Assembly: GCA_027493775.1 (NCBI GenBank)
Contig: JAOSKE010000001.1
Coordinates: forward strand, 1 to 64,000
DNA: 64,000 bases
Direction of reading: 5' to 3'
From: Kiritimatiellia bacterium
GTDB taxonomy: Bacteria > Verrucomicrobiota > Kiritimatiellia > CAIVKH01
Both the position numbers and the translations under genes were made by a program. Positions 37,807-47,937 of this stretch are shown piece after piece. The number at the start of each line of letters is the position of its first letter. The stretch's first letter is position 1. The notes beneath the pieces were generated by a model. That model ran no database searches. It was given only the letters and a program-made list of their open reading frames with translations, and had not been told where the DNA came from.

Positions 37807-39106
37807 GCGCTACAATTGACGAGTGGATAAAAAAGAGACCATCCCGTTTTCCACCGAAACGTCCGCCGCCTTTGAGAGCGCCGTTGCGCGAATGATGGAA
37901 GCGCTCGGCAGCGCGGTTGAGTTGCTTGGATTCGGCGAGGCGCTGCACGGCACAGAGGAGATTTTGCAGATTCGGAATCGTCTGTTCCAAACTCTCGTAA
38001 AGTCGCACGGCTTTTCCGCAATTGCGATTGAATCCAGCTTTCCGCAAGCGCGCGATGTGAACGAATACGTGTTGGGTTTGGTTCCAGCGGAAGAAGAGAG
38101 CGTTAAGACGTGGTTTCGTAGAGGCTTCGGCCTGTTGGAGGCCAATCAGGAATTGGTGGCGTGGATGCGCGCGTACAATGCGGACGCTGCTCACACTACG
38201 AAACTGCGCTTTTATGGATTCGATATCCCGCTCGGAGAATACGCCTACGCCAGTCCCCGCGTCGTGTTGCTGACTCCGTTGAACCTGCTTCAGTCAGTCG
38301 AAACGCCGCATATCGAGGAGCGAAAGAACCGGATATTCGAGATGATCGGAGCCGATGCGGAGTGGGAAAATGCCAAAGCAATTTCGGATCCTTCTCTGTC
38401 AATCGGCCAGTCGCCTCGCGCGGTTTCGCTTCGCATAGAGACCGAGGAGCTGATCTCTGAACTCCGCATTCGCGCCCCGGAGTTGATCGGGAGGCGGGGC
38501 CGCAACGAGTACTACACGGCTTTACACGACGCAATAACCGCGCGACAACTGCTGAACAATCATGCCGCCCAAGCGCGTGGGGGGAGCTATGAGCAGCAAC
38601 TTGGGATTCGTGACGTGGTTATGGCGGATAATCTGGAATACCTTGTTGCGCACGAACGATCACGCGGAAAGGTGTTGGCATACGCGCACAACGGACACCT
38701 CAAGCGCGGTCAGATGCAGTGGCAGATGGGAGAGCAAAACCTTTCATGGTGGACTGCAGGCGAACAGATCACCGAGCGAATGGGGAATCGGTATGCAGTC
38801 ATAGGCTCTGGTGTCGGCAGCTCGGAAGACAATGGAATTGCACAGCCGGAAAAAGAAACGCTCGAAGCCCGTTTGATTGCCACTTCTGGTGAGGCGCGAT
38901 TTATTCCGACGCGAAGGGGCGAGGGGATTGATCAAGTAGAGATCGGAAACCTTCCCGTGCGCAGTGGCAGTGCAAAAAATGCGACGTATTTTCCGTTGAG
39001 CAAAGCCTGCTTTACCGAATATGACGGCCTTTTTGTTGTCAATACCACCGCCTACAACCGCGGCGGCCCTCCATTGCAGGCGTGGACAGGCACCTCCGCG
39101 TCGTAA
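37803..39106 (+). CDS. Erythromycin-esterase-family hydrolase (one frame break near the start)
   Basis: About 434 residues, EreA/EreB fold. LLGFGEALHGTEEI has the catalytic Glu and His, IAIESSFPQARDVNEYV the second Glu, and VLAYAHNGHLKRG is the late His block. The first open frame starts at GTG 37823, but ATG 37803 has GGGAG eight bases before it, overlaps the upstream stop, and is restored to frame by one more A in the A6 run 37829-37834. The natural substrate of chromosomal members is unknown; macrolide hydrolysis should not be assumed. Confidence 0.78.
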
Positions 39107-39263
39107 CTCGCTGCCGTCCCAAAAGTAAAATCTTTCTCCAAAGAGCATTTTTCTATTGCAGACACGCGGTTATTACATAAAAAACTCGAGCGTTCCGACG
39201 TGCCTTTCGGCATCGTTGAACTGCTGAAGAAAACTGCTCATTTGCAAATTACGGAAATGTTAT

Positions 39264-40406
39264 ATGCCTGAAATGTCGGAACCGCCGGCGCAATCGGAAG
39301 CAAAACCAACCGCTACAGATAACCGCCTCAAGAAAAGAATCTTTGGCGTAATTATGTTCGCGATGATCCTCGGGTTCATTGAACTCGCAACGCGAATGGT
39401 GATGCCCCCGCAATACGAGGTCGGTCGTCGAATTTTGCTTGGCGCGGAAGATTCACCGTTGGTGCGGATGCAGAATACCATCGGTCAAGCCTATCTGCTT
39501 TACACTCCGGCTCCGAACTACACGGGGGAACAGCACGGTTACCATAACGCCGACGGCTATCGCGGAAAGGCTGTCCCGCTGGATAAGCGAGAGGGTGTTT
39601 TGCGTGTGTTGTGTCTCGGTGGCTCGACGACTTATGGCTGGACCGTCGCGCGTCCAGAGGAGGCGTATCCCGCCGTACTCGAAGAGTTGTTACGGAGAAA
39701 CTTACCAGCAGGATATTCGGATGTTGAGGTCATTAATGCCGGACTGCCCTGGGGAACCTCGGCGGAAATCCTGACGCACTATCACTTCAAGTTTCACTAC
39801 TATCGGCCCGACCTCGTGATCGTCAATACGGGTGGCAATGACGCAGAGGGCTACACCTTCCCGTACTACCACCCGGACAACAGCAACTGGCGTCAGCCGT
39901 TGGTCAATCTTCATTCCATGCCGAAAAACTGGCGATGGCTGGCACGTTCATATTTTGCGAGTTACGCGATTCTTAATATCTTTTATTCCGATCAGTTCGA
40001 TGGCGGTCAGTTTGCTTCGGAAAACGGAACCCCTCCTGCTGCCGCATGGTTCCGGCCGAATGGCGAGTTAGTCAAACAGCCGCACGAAATACCGCTTTCG
40101 CAGCTCTCGTTTCTTTACAATGTCGAGACATTGATTCAGCAGGTGCAGAATGACGGAGCCAAAATCCTCCTTGTTCCCTTTCGAGCAGCCCCGAAAGGTT
40201 ATCGCCAGAAAGGGTTCGAGCTGTCCCAAATTCTTCGCCACGAAAAAATACTCGAAGAACTTTCAGAGAAATATCACACCGGCTATGCCCCATTTCCGGT
40301 CTCCGTCATCTCCCCTAAAAACTGGACAGACCATTGCCACCTGAACGTATTCGGCGAAAGAGAAAAAGCCGGCCACATCGCCGAATACGTCCGCCGGCTC
40401 TTCTAA
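39264..40406 (+). CDS. Membrane-anchored SGNH/GDSL-type hydrolase
   Basis: 380 residues. One membrane helix near 27-43 (FGVIMFAMILGFIELAT) tethers a periplasmic SGNH domain. Blocks: block I CLGGSTTYGWTV (nucleophile Ser), block II INAGLPWGTSAEI, block III NTGGNDAEG, and block V DHCHLNVFGE (Asp and His). Such proteins often deacetylate or acylate exopolysaccharides, a role inferred from the family. It stands alone, with 157 bases upstream. Confidence 0.85.
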   Translation: MPEMSEPPAQSEAKPTATDNRLKKRIFGVIMFAMILGFIELATRMVMPPQYEVGRRILLGAEDSPLVRMQNTIGQAYLLYTPAPNYTGEQHGYHNADGYRGKAVPLDKREGVLRVLCLGGSTTYGWTVARPEEAYPAVLEELLRRNLPAGYSDVEVINAGLPWGTSAEILTHYHFKFHYYRPDLVIVNTGGNDAEGYTFPYYHPDNSNWRQPLVNLHSMPKNWRWLARSYFASYAILNIFYSDQFDGGQFASENGTPPAAAWFRPNGELVKQPHEIPLSQLSFLYNVETLIQQVQNDGAKILLVPFRAAPKGYRQKGFELSQILRHEKILEELSEKYHTGYAPFPVSVISPKNWTDHCHLNVFGEREKAGHIAEYVRRLF

Positions 40407-40455
40407 GGAAATAGAGGTCAGTCCTGAATGGCGCATAGATAAGACCCCTATCGCT

Positions 40456-40797
40456 TTAGCCAATCGCCGCTGGTCCGGTTTCGCCGGTGCGGATGCGAAT
40501 GCATTGTTCAATGCTGGTGACGAGAATCTTTCCATCGCCGATTTGTCCGGTGCGCGCGCCTTCGGTGATGGCCTCGATTGCCGGTTTCACAAATTCATTG
40601 TTCACAATGATTTCAATTTTTACCTTGCGAAGCAGGCTGCCGACTTCCTGATGGCCGCGGTAGACGGCCGCGTTGCCCTTCTGGCGACCGCGTCCCATTA
40701 CGCTGGAGACCGTGACCAAATGGATATCTTTCTTCTCCAGTAGATCGAGCACGTAGTCGAGCCGATCAGGTTGAATAATTGCCGCTATGTATTTCAT
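40456..40797 (-). CDS. glnB: PII nitrogen regulatory protein
   Basis: 113 residues, the trimeric sensor of 2-oxoglutarate and ATP/ADP. MKYIAAIIQPDRLDYVLDLL, the T-loop GRGRQKGNAAVYRGHQEVG, KVKIEIIVNNEFV and TGQIGDGKILV are diagnostic. Tyr-51, uridylylated in enterobacteria, is replaced by Glu (YRGHQEV), though Tyr-46 is kept. It lies 17 bases after amtB in the same direction, so it probably gates the transporter. The start at 40797 is chosen since the longer frame enters amtB. Confidence 0.92.
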   Translation of the reverse strand: MKYIAAIIQPDRLDYVLDLLEKKDIHLVTVSSVMGRGRQKGNAAVYRGHQEVGSLLRKVKIEIIVNNEFVKPAIEAITEGARTGQIGDGKILVTSIEQCIRIRTGETGPAAIG

Positions 40798-40814
40798 AGG
40801 ATGTTTCTTTGTAG

Positions 40815-42122
40815 TTAGTCTAGGACTGTGTAGGCCGCTTCTTTGTGTTGAGTGATGTCCAGACCCACGCGTTCCTCGTGCTCGCTGACGCGGAGGCCCA
40901 AGGTCCAATCCAGCAGCTTCAGCAGGACGTAGCTGGCAATGAAGGAGAAGACGATGGTGATGACCGTGGCCTTCAATTGAATAACGAATTGCGGTCCCCA
41001 CGCGTGCTCCACGCCGGGATTGATGGCCTTGCTCGCAAACAGCCCCGTGGCGAGCGCACCCCAGATGCCGCCGACTCCGTGGACGCCGAACGCATCCAGC
41101 GTGTCGTCATAGCCGAATTTGGCCTTCACGAAGGTCACCATTGCGAAGCAAATCATCGAAGATCCGAAACCGATGAACATGGCTGACATCGGCGAAACAA
41201 AGCCGCATGCCGGGGTGATGGCCACCAATCCTGCCACTGCGCCGGTGATGACGCCGAGGGTCGTGGCGCGTTTGTGGCGTAACCAATCGCAAACGGCCCA
41301 GGTGAGTCCCGCCGCTGCCGTGGCGACGTGGGTGGCGACAAACGCGCTCACGGAAATTCCGTCCGCAGCGAGCGAGCTGCCCGCGTTGAAACCGAACCAG
41401 CCGAACCACAACATGCCCGCGCCGAGAATCGCCAACGGCAGGTTGTGCGGTGGGGAGAGGCTGCCGATACGCTTGCCGAGAATCAGCGCGGCGGCTAGGG
41501 CGGCCATGCCGGCGTTGATGTGGACGACTGTGCCGCCCGCAAAATCTAACGCGCCCCATTTGTACATAAACCCACCGCCCCAGATCCAGTGGGCCAATGG
41601 CGAGTACACTACGAGCGACCACAGAACGGTGAAGACGCAGAAGGTCGAAAACTTCATGCGTTCAGCAAACGCGCCGATGATCAAGGCGGGGGTGATGATT
41701 GCAAACTTCATTTGGAACGCCATGAAGAGCAGATGCGGAATGCTGTGTCCCGGTAGCGGCTCCGTTCCGATCCCTTTTAGAAAAAGATAGTCCAGTCCGC
41801 CGATCAGTCCCTTTGCGTCTGATCCAAATGCAAGCGTGTAACCGATGGAGACCCACACCAGCGTCACAAGGCACATTGCCATGAAGCACTGCATCAACAC
41901 CGAGAGAATGTTTTTCTTGCGGACCAAACCGCCGTAGAAAAATGCCAGCCCCGGTGTCATCAACAATACCAGCCCCGAACTGGCCAGCACCCAGGCTGTA
42001 TTGCCAGAGTCAATCTGCGCACTGGTATCCACCATCTCCGCCGCGCGCGCCCAATCGGCAGCAAAACAAATCAACCCGATTAGTAGCGTCAACCACAACA
42101 TTCTCCGTGTCATCACATTCAT
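40815..42122 (-). CDS. amtB: Ammonium transporter
   Basis: About 435 residues with an N-terminal signal-like segment and eleven membrane helices. GNTAWVLASSGLVLLMTPGLAFFYGG is the family start, FAGGTVVHINAGMAALAAALI contains the pore His, and DTLDAFGVHGVGGIWGALATG the second pore His. WFGWFGFNAGSSLAADG is also typical. The start is placed at ATG 42122 (MNVMTRR); 42137 is possible. A sigma54 promoter lies 68 to 83 bases upstream and glnB follows, so this is a nitrogen-limitation operon. Confidence 0.93.
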   Translation of the reverse strand: MNVMTRRMLWLTLLIGLICFAADWARAAEMVDTSAQIDSGNTAWVLASSGLVLLMTPGLAFFYGGLVRKKNILSVLMQCFMAMCLVTLVWVSIGYTLAFGSDAKGLIGGLDYLFLKGIGTEPLPGHSIPHLLFMAFQMKFAIITPALIIGAFAERMKFSTFCVFTVLWSLVVYSPLAHWIWGGGFMYKWGALDFAGGTVVHINAGMAALAAALILGKRIGSLSPPHNLPLAILGAGMLWFGWFGFNAGSSLAADGISVSAFVATHVATAAAGLTWAVCDWLRHKRATTLGVITGAVAGLVAITPACGFVSPMSAMFIGFGSSMICFAMVTFVKAKFGYDDTLDAFGVHGVGGIWGALATGLFASKAINPGVEHAWGPQFVIQLKATVITIVFSFIASYVLLKLLDWTLGLRVSEHEERVGLDITQHKEAAYTVLD

Positions 42123-42189
42123 CTTTATTGTTCCCATCAACAGTTCCATTCGACGCCGTTCGCACACTGCGATCAGCTTTCTGTAGATA

Positions 42190-42205
42190 GGCAATCGTCG
42201 TGCCA
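42190..42205 (-). promoter_or_regulatory. Sigma54 (-24/-12) promoter of amtB-glnB
   Basis: On the minus strand TGGCAC, GACGA, TTGCC matches the sigma54 consensus TGGCAC-N5-TTGCW except for the last base. It is 68 bases before the amtB start, and a NifA-type activator gene lies directly upstream. Confidence 0.8.
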
Positions 42206-42316
42206 AGTCGTGGTAAATGTTTTCGGGTATCGCGTAACCTCCCATGAACAGCGAAGTTGCGATGTTATGTCGAGCGATGGCGTCAGTGCGCCGATCATTG
42301 GAAGCGAGTGCAAAAG

Positions 42317-42342
42317 TGTAACGAATCCGCCTGGTCGTTACA
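42317..42342. promoter_or_regulatory. Inverted repeat, candidate enhancer site
   Basis: TGTAACGA and TCGTTACA are a perfect 8-bp inverted repeat with a 10-base spacer, about 110 to 150 bases upstream of the amtB sigma54 promoter. It overlaps the activator gene's stop codon. A weak terminator for that gene is an alternative reading, since CTTTTGC follows. Confidence 0.5.
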
Positions 42343-43898
42343 TCTTTGTGGAATATTTCTTCGCCTCGATTTGGTATTGCCGAATTTTGTAGCCGAGGAT
42401 TCGTTGCGTGGACTGGAGCGTGCGCGCGGCGGCCGCCACATTGCCGCGCGAAGACTTGAGTGCGTCCACAATCAGATCGCGCTCGAACGCGGCGACGCGT
42501 TCGGACAGGCTTCCGCTGTAAAACGCACCCCCGACTTCCGCTGTTTGAAGGGTGGGCGGGAGATGGTAGGGGTGAATCACATCGCCTTCGGCCACAAGCA
42601 CGGCGCGCTCAATACAGTTTTCCAACTCCCGAACGTTGCCCGGCCAGTGATAGCTCATCAGCATGTCAATCACAGCGCTGGATAGGACGGCGCACAGGTT
42701 TTTGTTGTTCCTTCGCGTAGCGTTGCAAAAAGAAATCGGCGAGCAGGACGATGTCGGATCTGCGTTTACGTAGCGGTGGCACGTAGATCGGAAACACGTT
42801 GAGCCGATAGTAGAGGTCTTCCCGGAATTTGCCCTGCGCAACCATCTCCTGCAAGTTGCGGTGTGTCGCGGCGACAAGGCGGACGTTAACCTTGATGGTG
42901 CGGGTGTCGCCGATGCGTTCGAACTCCCGCTCTTGCAGCACGCGCAATAGTTTGATTTGGATGGCGGGCGAAATATCGCCGATTTCATCCAGAAAGAGCG
43001 TTCCGCCGTTGGCGAGTTCGAAGCGGCCCTTGCGGTCTGCCACGGCGCCGGTGAATGCGCCTCGCACATGGCCGAACAGCTCGCTTTCGATGACGCCCTC
43101 CGGCAGCGCGGCGCAGTGCGCCTTGACGAACGGCTTGTCGCTGCGGTCGCTGTTGTAGTGAATGGCCTGCGCCACCAGTTCCTTGCCGGTCCCTGTTTCC
43201 CCGAGGATCAGCACAGTGGCGTTGCTTTTGGAGACCTGCGCGATTTTATCATAGACCGCCTGCATCTCGTGCGACGTGCCGATGATGTTGGTCGGGCGGA
43301 AGCGCTCGCGCAGCGCGTGTTTGAGGCGGGCGTTTTCCTCCTCCAGCTTTTCGCGCTCCTCCTGTGCCGCGCGTCGCAACTTCACGGCCTGCGCAATGAG
43401 GGAGCAGACAATGCTCAAGAGCCGCGCGTCTTCGCTGAGGTCTTCTTTCGGTTTGTGCGGAGTGTCCACGCTCAAGGCGCCGACAACTTCCTGTCCAATT
43501 TTGATCGGCACGCACACAAATGACGTGTCGGCGGCCTTCCCTCGTTTGGTTTTGTCCAAAAGAATCGGCGATTCGCTTTTGCGCGCAATAATGGCCGGTT
43601 CGCCCGTCAGAATGACCTGGCCGGTGACGCCTTCGCCGAGTTTGTAGCGCGCGCGCCGCGTCTGTTGTGGAGAAAGTCCATGCGCCGCCTCAATCAGGAT
43701 GTCGCCCGTCTTGCGGTTGAGCAGCGCAAGGGTTCCGTAGTTCATGTCCATATATTGGGCCATGGCCTCGAGCACCGGACTCACAATGTTTCGCAGATCC
43801 AAACTCGTATCGAGCAGGCAACTGATGTGATAGAGCAACTGAAGCTCCCGCTCCGTCTGAACATCCGCCAGCATGGAATTTCGATACCGACGCTTCAT
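42338..43898 (-). CDS. NifA-type sigma54 activator: GAF, AAA+, HTH (one frame break)
   Basis: About 520 residues. GAF domain at 20-170 (QLLYHISCLLDTSLDLRNIV, FVCVPIKIGQEVVGALSVDTP), coiled-coil linker, then AAA+ with ILGETGTGKELVAQAI, VRGAFTGAVADRKGRFE, GGTLFLDEIGDI and [17 protein letters not shown]. The C-terminal HTH reads GNVAAAARTLQSTQRILGYKIRQYQI, as in NifA. One missing A at 42700-42704 (minus-strand A run) breaks the frame between FLQRYAKEQQK and NLCAVLSS. It follows nadE by four bases and precedes amtB, so I infer it activates the nitrogen genes here. No nif genes are seen. Confidence 0.88.
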
Positions 43899-43902
43899 CG
43901 TC

Positions 43903-45609
43903 CTATCCCCGGTACCAATTTGTAATCGGCAGACGACGATCCGGCCCGAATGCCTTCGTTGTGATTTTCACACCGGGCGCGGCCTGTTGGCGCTTGTATT
44001 CACTCGCATCTATCATGCGAATCACCCGCGCCACCGTGGCTTCGTCAAAGCCTTCTGCGACAATGTGCGCGCGACTGAGGTCGCGCTCGACATAGCGCTC
44101 GATAATTTCATCCAACACTTCATACGGCGGCAGCGTGTCCTGATCCGTCTGATTCTCGCGCAGCTCTGCCGACGGTGCGCGCGTGATGGTTGTTTCAGGA
44201 ATCACTTCGCGCGGCCCGACGGAGTTTCGCCAGCGAGCGAGTTTATACGCGAGGGTCTTTGTCACGTCCTTCAGCGCCGCAAATCCGCCCACCATGTCGC
44301 CGTAAAGCGTGCAATAGCCCGTTGCCACCTCGCTCTTGTTGCCCGTTGTCAGCACGAGCCAGCCGAATTTGTTCGAGAGCGCCATCAAAACAAGTCCGCG
44401 GATGCGGGCCTGAATATTTTCCTCCGTCGCATCCGGCTTCCTGCCCGGCCACAGCGGAGCCAGTTCATTCAAAACGGTTTCGTACATCTTCTGAATCGGC
44501 GCCTCGACCATTTCGATGCCGAGATTCTCGGCGACTGCGAAGGCATCGCCCCGCGTGCCGTCGGACGAGAAGCGCGAGGGCATGGTGACCCCGTGAACGC
44601 GCTCCGCGCCCAGTGCGTCCACCGCGAGCGCTGCAACGAGCGCGGAATCAAGGCCGCCGCTCAGTCCCAGAAGAACACCGTTGAAGCCATTTTTGTTTGT
44701 GTAATCGCGCAGTCCCGTTGCCAGCGCTGTGTACACCTCCGCCATTTCGTCCCGCGCCGCTTCGATGCGCGGCTGAAAAGACGTTTCGTCGTCGTTTGTC
44801 GTCGCGCGTGGCACGAGTTCCACAAAAGTTCCAACCCTTGGAAGTCCATTTGCGTCGGACTTCCAACCCTTGGAAGTTTTCGGGATCGCGACGTGGAGGA
44901 GGTCGTCTTCAAACTGTCTGGCGCGCGCGAAAACGCCGTTGGCATCCACCGCCATGCTTGCGCCGTCGAAAACGAGTTCGTCCTGGCCACCGACGAGGTT
45001 GCAATAGAGGAGGGGAGCGCCGATGGCGCGGGCTGTGTCGCGCAGCATCTGCTCGCGATGCGCGAGTTTCCCGCGCTCGTACGGCGAGGCGGAGAGGTTG
45101 ATAACGCAGTCCACACGACCCGCGAGCACGGCGCAGGGTGTGGCCGTGGCGTCCCACGAATCCTCACAAATGTGAATGCCGATCCGGTGTTTGCCCAACC
45201 CGATGATCAACGGTTCTCGGCCTTCGGTGAATATCCGCTTTTCGTCGAAGACGCCGTAGTTCGGCAGCGCTATTTTGCGGTAGCTCGCGCGCAGAGCGCC
45301 GCCCTGAAAGATGAGCGCCGCGTTGTAGAGTCGCCCCGCTTCGGCCAGCGGCGCTCCGACGATTACGGTGGTGTCGGGTGGAAGTTCCACCGTGAGTCGT
45401 TTCAACTCTCGCGCGATATCTTCAATGAATTGCTTGCGGAGCGCCAGATCTTCAGGCGGGTATCCGCACAGCGCCAACTCGGGGAAGACAATGATATCCG
45501 CGCCACGGCTCGCAGCGTCGTGGGCATGCTGCGCGATTTTGTCGGCGTTCGGACGTAGCGCGCCCATCGTTACATTGACTTGCGCCAGCGCTGTTTTGAG
45601 AACCGTCAT
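43903..45609 (-). CDS. nadE: Glutamine-dependent NAD(+) synthetase
   Basis: 568 residues. The N-terminal nitrilase-type glutaminase has Glu in FPELALCGYPPEDLAL, Lys in YRKIALPNYGVFDEKR and the nucleophile Cys in IHICEDSWD. The C-terminal synthetase has the PP-loop LLGLSGGLDSALVAALAV and TTGNKSEVATGYCTLYGD. It makes NAD from deamido-NAD with ammonia from glutamine. Placement between an activator and glnA ties NAD synthesis to nitrogen status. A palindromic repeat is embedded in the linker between domains (44829-44875). Confidence 0.94.
   Translation of the reverse strand: MTVLKTALAQVNVTMGALRPNADKIAQHAHDAASRGADIIVFPELALCGYPPEDLALRKQFIEDIARELKRLTVELPPDTTVIVGAPLAEAGRLYNAALIFQGGALRASYRKIALPNYGVFDEKRIFTEGREPLIIGLGKHRIGIHICEDSWDATATPCAVLAGRVDCVINLSASPYERGKLAHREQMLRDTARAIGAPLLYCNLVGGQDELVFDGASMAVDANGVFARARQFEDDLLHVAIPKTSKGWKSDANGLPRVGTFVELVPRATTNDDETSFQPRIEAARDEMAEVYTALATGLRDYTNKNGFNGVLLGLSGGLDSALVAALAVDALGAERVHGVTMPSRFSSDGTRGDAFAVAENLGIEMVEAPIQKMYETVLNELAPLWPGRKPDATEENIQARIRGLVLMALSNKFGWLVLTTGNKSEVATGYCTLYGDMVGGFAALKDVTKTLAYKLARWRNSVGPREVIPETTITRAPSAELRENQTDQDTLPPYEVLDEIIERYVERDLSRAHIVAEGFDEATVARVIRMIDASEYKRQQAAPGVKITTKAFGPDRRLPITNWYRG
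44829..44875. repeat. Paired palindromic repeat inside nadE
   Basis: TTCCAACCCTTGGAA occurs at 44829-44843 and 44861-44875. The copies are flanked inward by GTCC and GGAC, making the whole 47 bp nearly self-complementary. It is translated in frame as SKGWKSDANGLPRV. Confidence 0.75.
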
Positions 45610-45671
45610 GCGACAAAAATGTAGCGTTAAAAAGACGCGGAAGAAAGGCCGGAGCTTTTTTGCCCGTGTCG

Positions 45672-47858
45672 TTATTTAATGAACAACATCTCCTGATACG
45701 TTGGCAGCGGCCAGATATCGTCCGCGATGATCAGCTCCAACTGATCTGCAACCGCGCGCACGGCGTTCATCGCGGGCAGCACCTTGTCGCGATAGTGTCG
45801 CGCATGGGCGAGGGTGTCGCCCTTCGACTTGTTGGCGAGTGATTTTTCGAGCGAGACGATGCCTCTCTCCAACTTTCCGATAAGCCCGGTGATGGCATCG
45901 AGGGAATACGTATCCACGTTCTTTTTGCCGATGGCCTTCAGATCAGCCGCTGTGGCGGCCAGCTCGCCCTGGTAGCGATAAGCGGCGGGCAGGATCATGG
46001 ACTTTGCCGTGTCGTGGCAGAGCAGGGCTTCGGTGTTGATGTCCTTGCTGTAGCGTTCGGCATAGACCTCGTTACGCGATTCGAATTCGCGCACCGTGAG
46101 CACGCCATATTTTTCGAGCGTCGCTCCGTAGCCCTTGTGGCCGGTAACGGCCGCGAGCGCGTCCACTGTGTTTCGGTGGTTTGGCAGGCCGCGTTGGGCG
46201 GCTTCCTTCTGCCACGCTTCGCCGTAGCCGTCGCCGTTGAAGATGATGGCCTTGTGGTTTTTGACAATGTCATGGAGAACCTTCTGCACGGCGGCGTTGA
46301 AATTCGCCTTGCCGCCCCCGCCGTTTTTCTCCAGCTCCGTCGCGATATAGTCCAGCGACTCGGCCACAATCGTGTTGAGAATCACGAGCGGGCCGGAAAT
46401 GGACTGCGCGGAACCGACGGCGCGGAACTCGAACTTGTTGCCGGTGAAGGCGAAGGGCGATGTGCGGTTGCGGTCACCCGCGTCCTTGGGGAGCGGGGGC
46501 AGCACATTCACGCCGACCTCCATGGTCCCGGCCTGTTTTGATTTTTTCGCGCCACCTTTTTCGATCTGCTCGAAGATGTCCGTCAGCATGTCGCCGAGAT
46601 AAATGGAGATAATGGCCGGCGGCGCTTCGTTTGCGCCGAGGCGGTGATCGTTCCCCGCGTGCGCGATGGCAGCGCGGAGCAATTCGGCGTTTTTGTGCAC
46701 GGCGCGCACGACCGCCGCGCAGAATACGAGGAACTGCGCGTTTTCGTGCGGGCTGGTGCCCGGTTCAAGCAGATTGGCTTTTGCCGTGCCGAGCGACCAG
46801 TTCAGGTGTTTGCCCGACCCGTTGATGCCCGCAAAGGGTTTTTCGTGCAAAAGGCACGCCAGCCCATATTTCTCCGCCGTGCGTTTCAGAGTAATCATCA
46901 CAAGGTGCTGATGATCCGCCGCGACGTTCGCGTTTTCGTACACCGGCGCAATTTCATACTGGCTGGGTGCGACCTCGTCGTGCCGTGTCTTCACCGGTAC
47001 GCCGAGCTTGTAGAGCTGGCGCTCGATGTCGAGCATGCACGCGAGCACCCGCTCAGGGATCGCGCCGAAATACTGATCCTCGAACTCCTGGCCTTTTGCC
47101 GGCTTCGCGCCGAACAGCGACCGTCCGCAAATCACAAGATCGGGCCGCGCAAAATAAAAATTGCGGTCAATCATGAAATATTCCTGCTCTGCGCCCGCCG
47201 TTGCGAACACATAGCCCGGATCCTTGTGGCCGAATAGTTTTAGAATGCGTTGAGCGTGTTTGTTCAGCGCTTGCATGGAACGCAACACCGGGGTCTTTTT
47301 GTCCAGCGCCTCGCCCGTCCACGAGCAAAAAGCTGTTGGAATACAAAGCGTCGTGCCGTTCGGATTCTCCAGAATGTAAGCGGGACTGGTGACATCCCAT
47401 GCGGTATAGCCGCGCGCCTCGAACGTTGCGCGGATGCCGCCGGACGGAAACGATGAAGCATCCGACTCGCCTTGAATGAGGTGTTTCCCCTTGAACTCGA
47501 TCAGCGCGCCGCCCTCGCCGTCGGGCACGAGAAAACTGTCGTGCTTTTCCGCCGTGATGCCGTTCAGCGGAAAGAAAACGTGCGCGTAATGCGTTGCGCC
47601 CTTTTCAATCGCCCATTCCATCATTGCCTTTGCGACATCATCAGCGACACTCGCGTCCAGCTTTGCGCCCTCGCGAATCGTTTTGCGCAATGACGCATAC
47701 ACATCCTGTGGAAGGCGCTTCCGCATTTCGCCGTCATTGAAGACGTGCGATCCGAAAATCTCCTCGGCCGGAGTTTCAAGGAAGTTCAGGGGCTTCTCAA
47801 TCGGGCGGTAATTCGTAACCGCAGCGATCGCAGCCTGACGAGCATTCGAGTATTTCAC
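45672..47858 (-). CDS. glnA: Glutamine synthetase type III
   Basis: A 728-residue GSIII (GlnN) rather than the 470-residue GSI. It has the N-terminal GSIII domain ([16 protein letters not shown]), the ATP/Glu region [21 protein letters not shown], the metal ligands in [25 protein letters not shown] and [20 protein letters not shown]. It condenses glutamate and ammonia. The open frame reaches TTG 47903, but GTG 47858 is better placed: it has GAAAGG about ten bases before it and starts [11 protein letters not shown]. The perfect sigma54 promoter just upstream indicates nitrogen control. Confidence 0.94.
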   Translation of the reverse strand: MKYSNARQAAIAAVTNYRPIEKPLNFLETPAEEIFGSHVFNDGEMRKRLPQDVYASLRKTIREGAKLDASVADDVAKAMMEWAIEKGATHYAHVFFPLNGITAEKHDSFLVPDGEGGALIEFKGKHLIQGESDASSFPSGGIRATFEARGYTAWDVTSPAYILENPNGTTLCIPTAFCSWTGEALDKKTPVLRSMQALNKHAQRILKLFGHKDPGYVFATAGAEQEYFMIDRNFYFARPDLVICGRSLFGAKPAKGQEFEDQYFGAIPERVLACMLDIERQLYKLGVPVKTRHDEVAPSQYEIAPVYENANVAADHQHLVMITLKRTAEKYGLACLLHEKPFAGINGSGKHLNWSLGTAKANLLEPGTSPHENAQFLVFCAAVVRAVHKNAELLRAAIAHAGNDHRLGANEAPPAIISIYLGDMLTDIFEQIEKGGAKKSKQAGTMEVGVNVLPPLPKDAGDRNRTSPFAFTGNKFEFRAVGSAQSISGPLVILNTIVAESLDYIATELEKNGGGGKANFNAAVQKVLHDIVKNHKAIIFNGDGYGEAWQKEAAQRGLPNHRNTVDALAAVTGHKGYGATLEKYGVLTVREFESRNEVYAERYSKDINTEALLCHDTAKSMILPAAYRYQGELAATAADLKAIGKKNVDTYSLDAITGLIGKLERGIVSLEKSLANKSKGDTLAHARHYRDKVLPAMNAVRAVADQLELIIADDIWPLPTYQEMLFIK

Positions 47859-47921
47859 TTTTTTGGGCCTTTCACCGTTCAATGTAAAACAAGTAATGGA
47901 CAAATTGACGAGTGAATATCC

Positions 47922-47937
47922 AGCAACGCGCGTGCCA
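47922..47937 (-). promoter_or_regulatory. Sigma54 (-24/-12) promoter of glnA
   Basis: On the minus strand TGGCAC, GCGCG, TTGCT is a perfect match to TGGCAC-N5-TTGCW. The expected start site (about 47910) gives a leader of about 50 bases to GTG 47858. Confidence 0.88.

Noticed and set aside
43873-45558. A 561-codon plus-strand frame
   Set aside because: It lies opposite nadE, which has complete catalytic motifs; the Arg/His-rich translation is a shadow.
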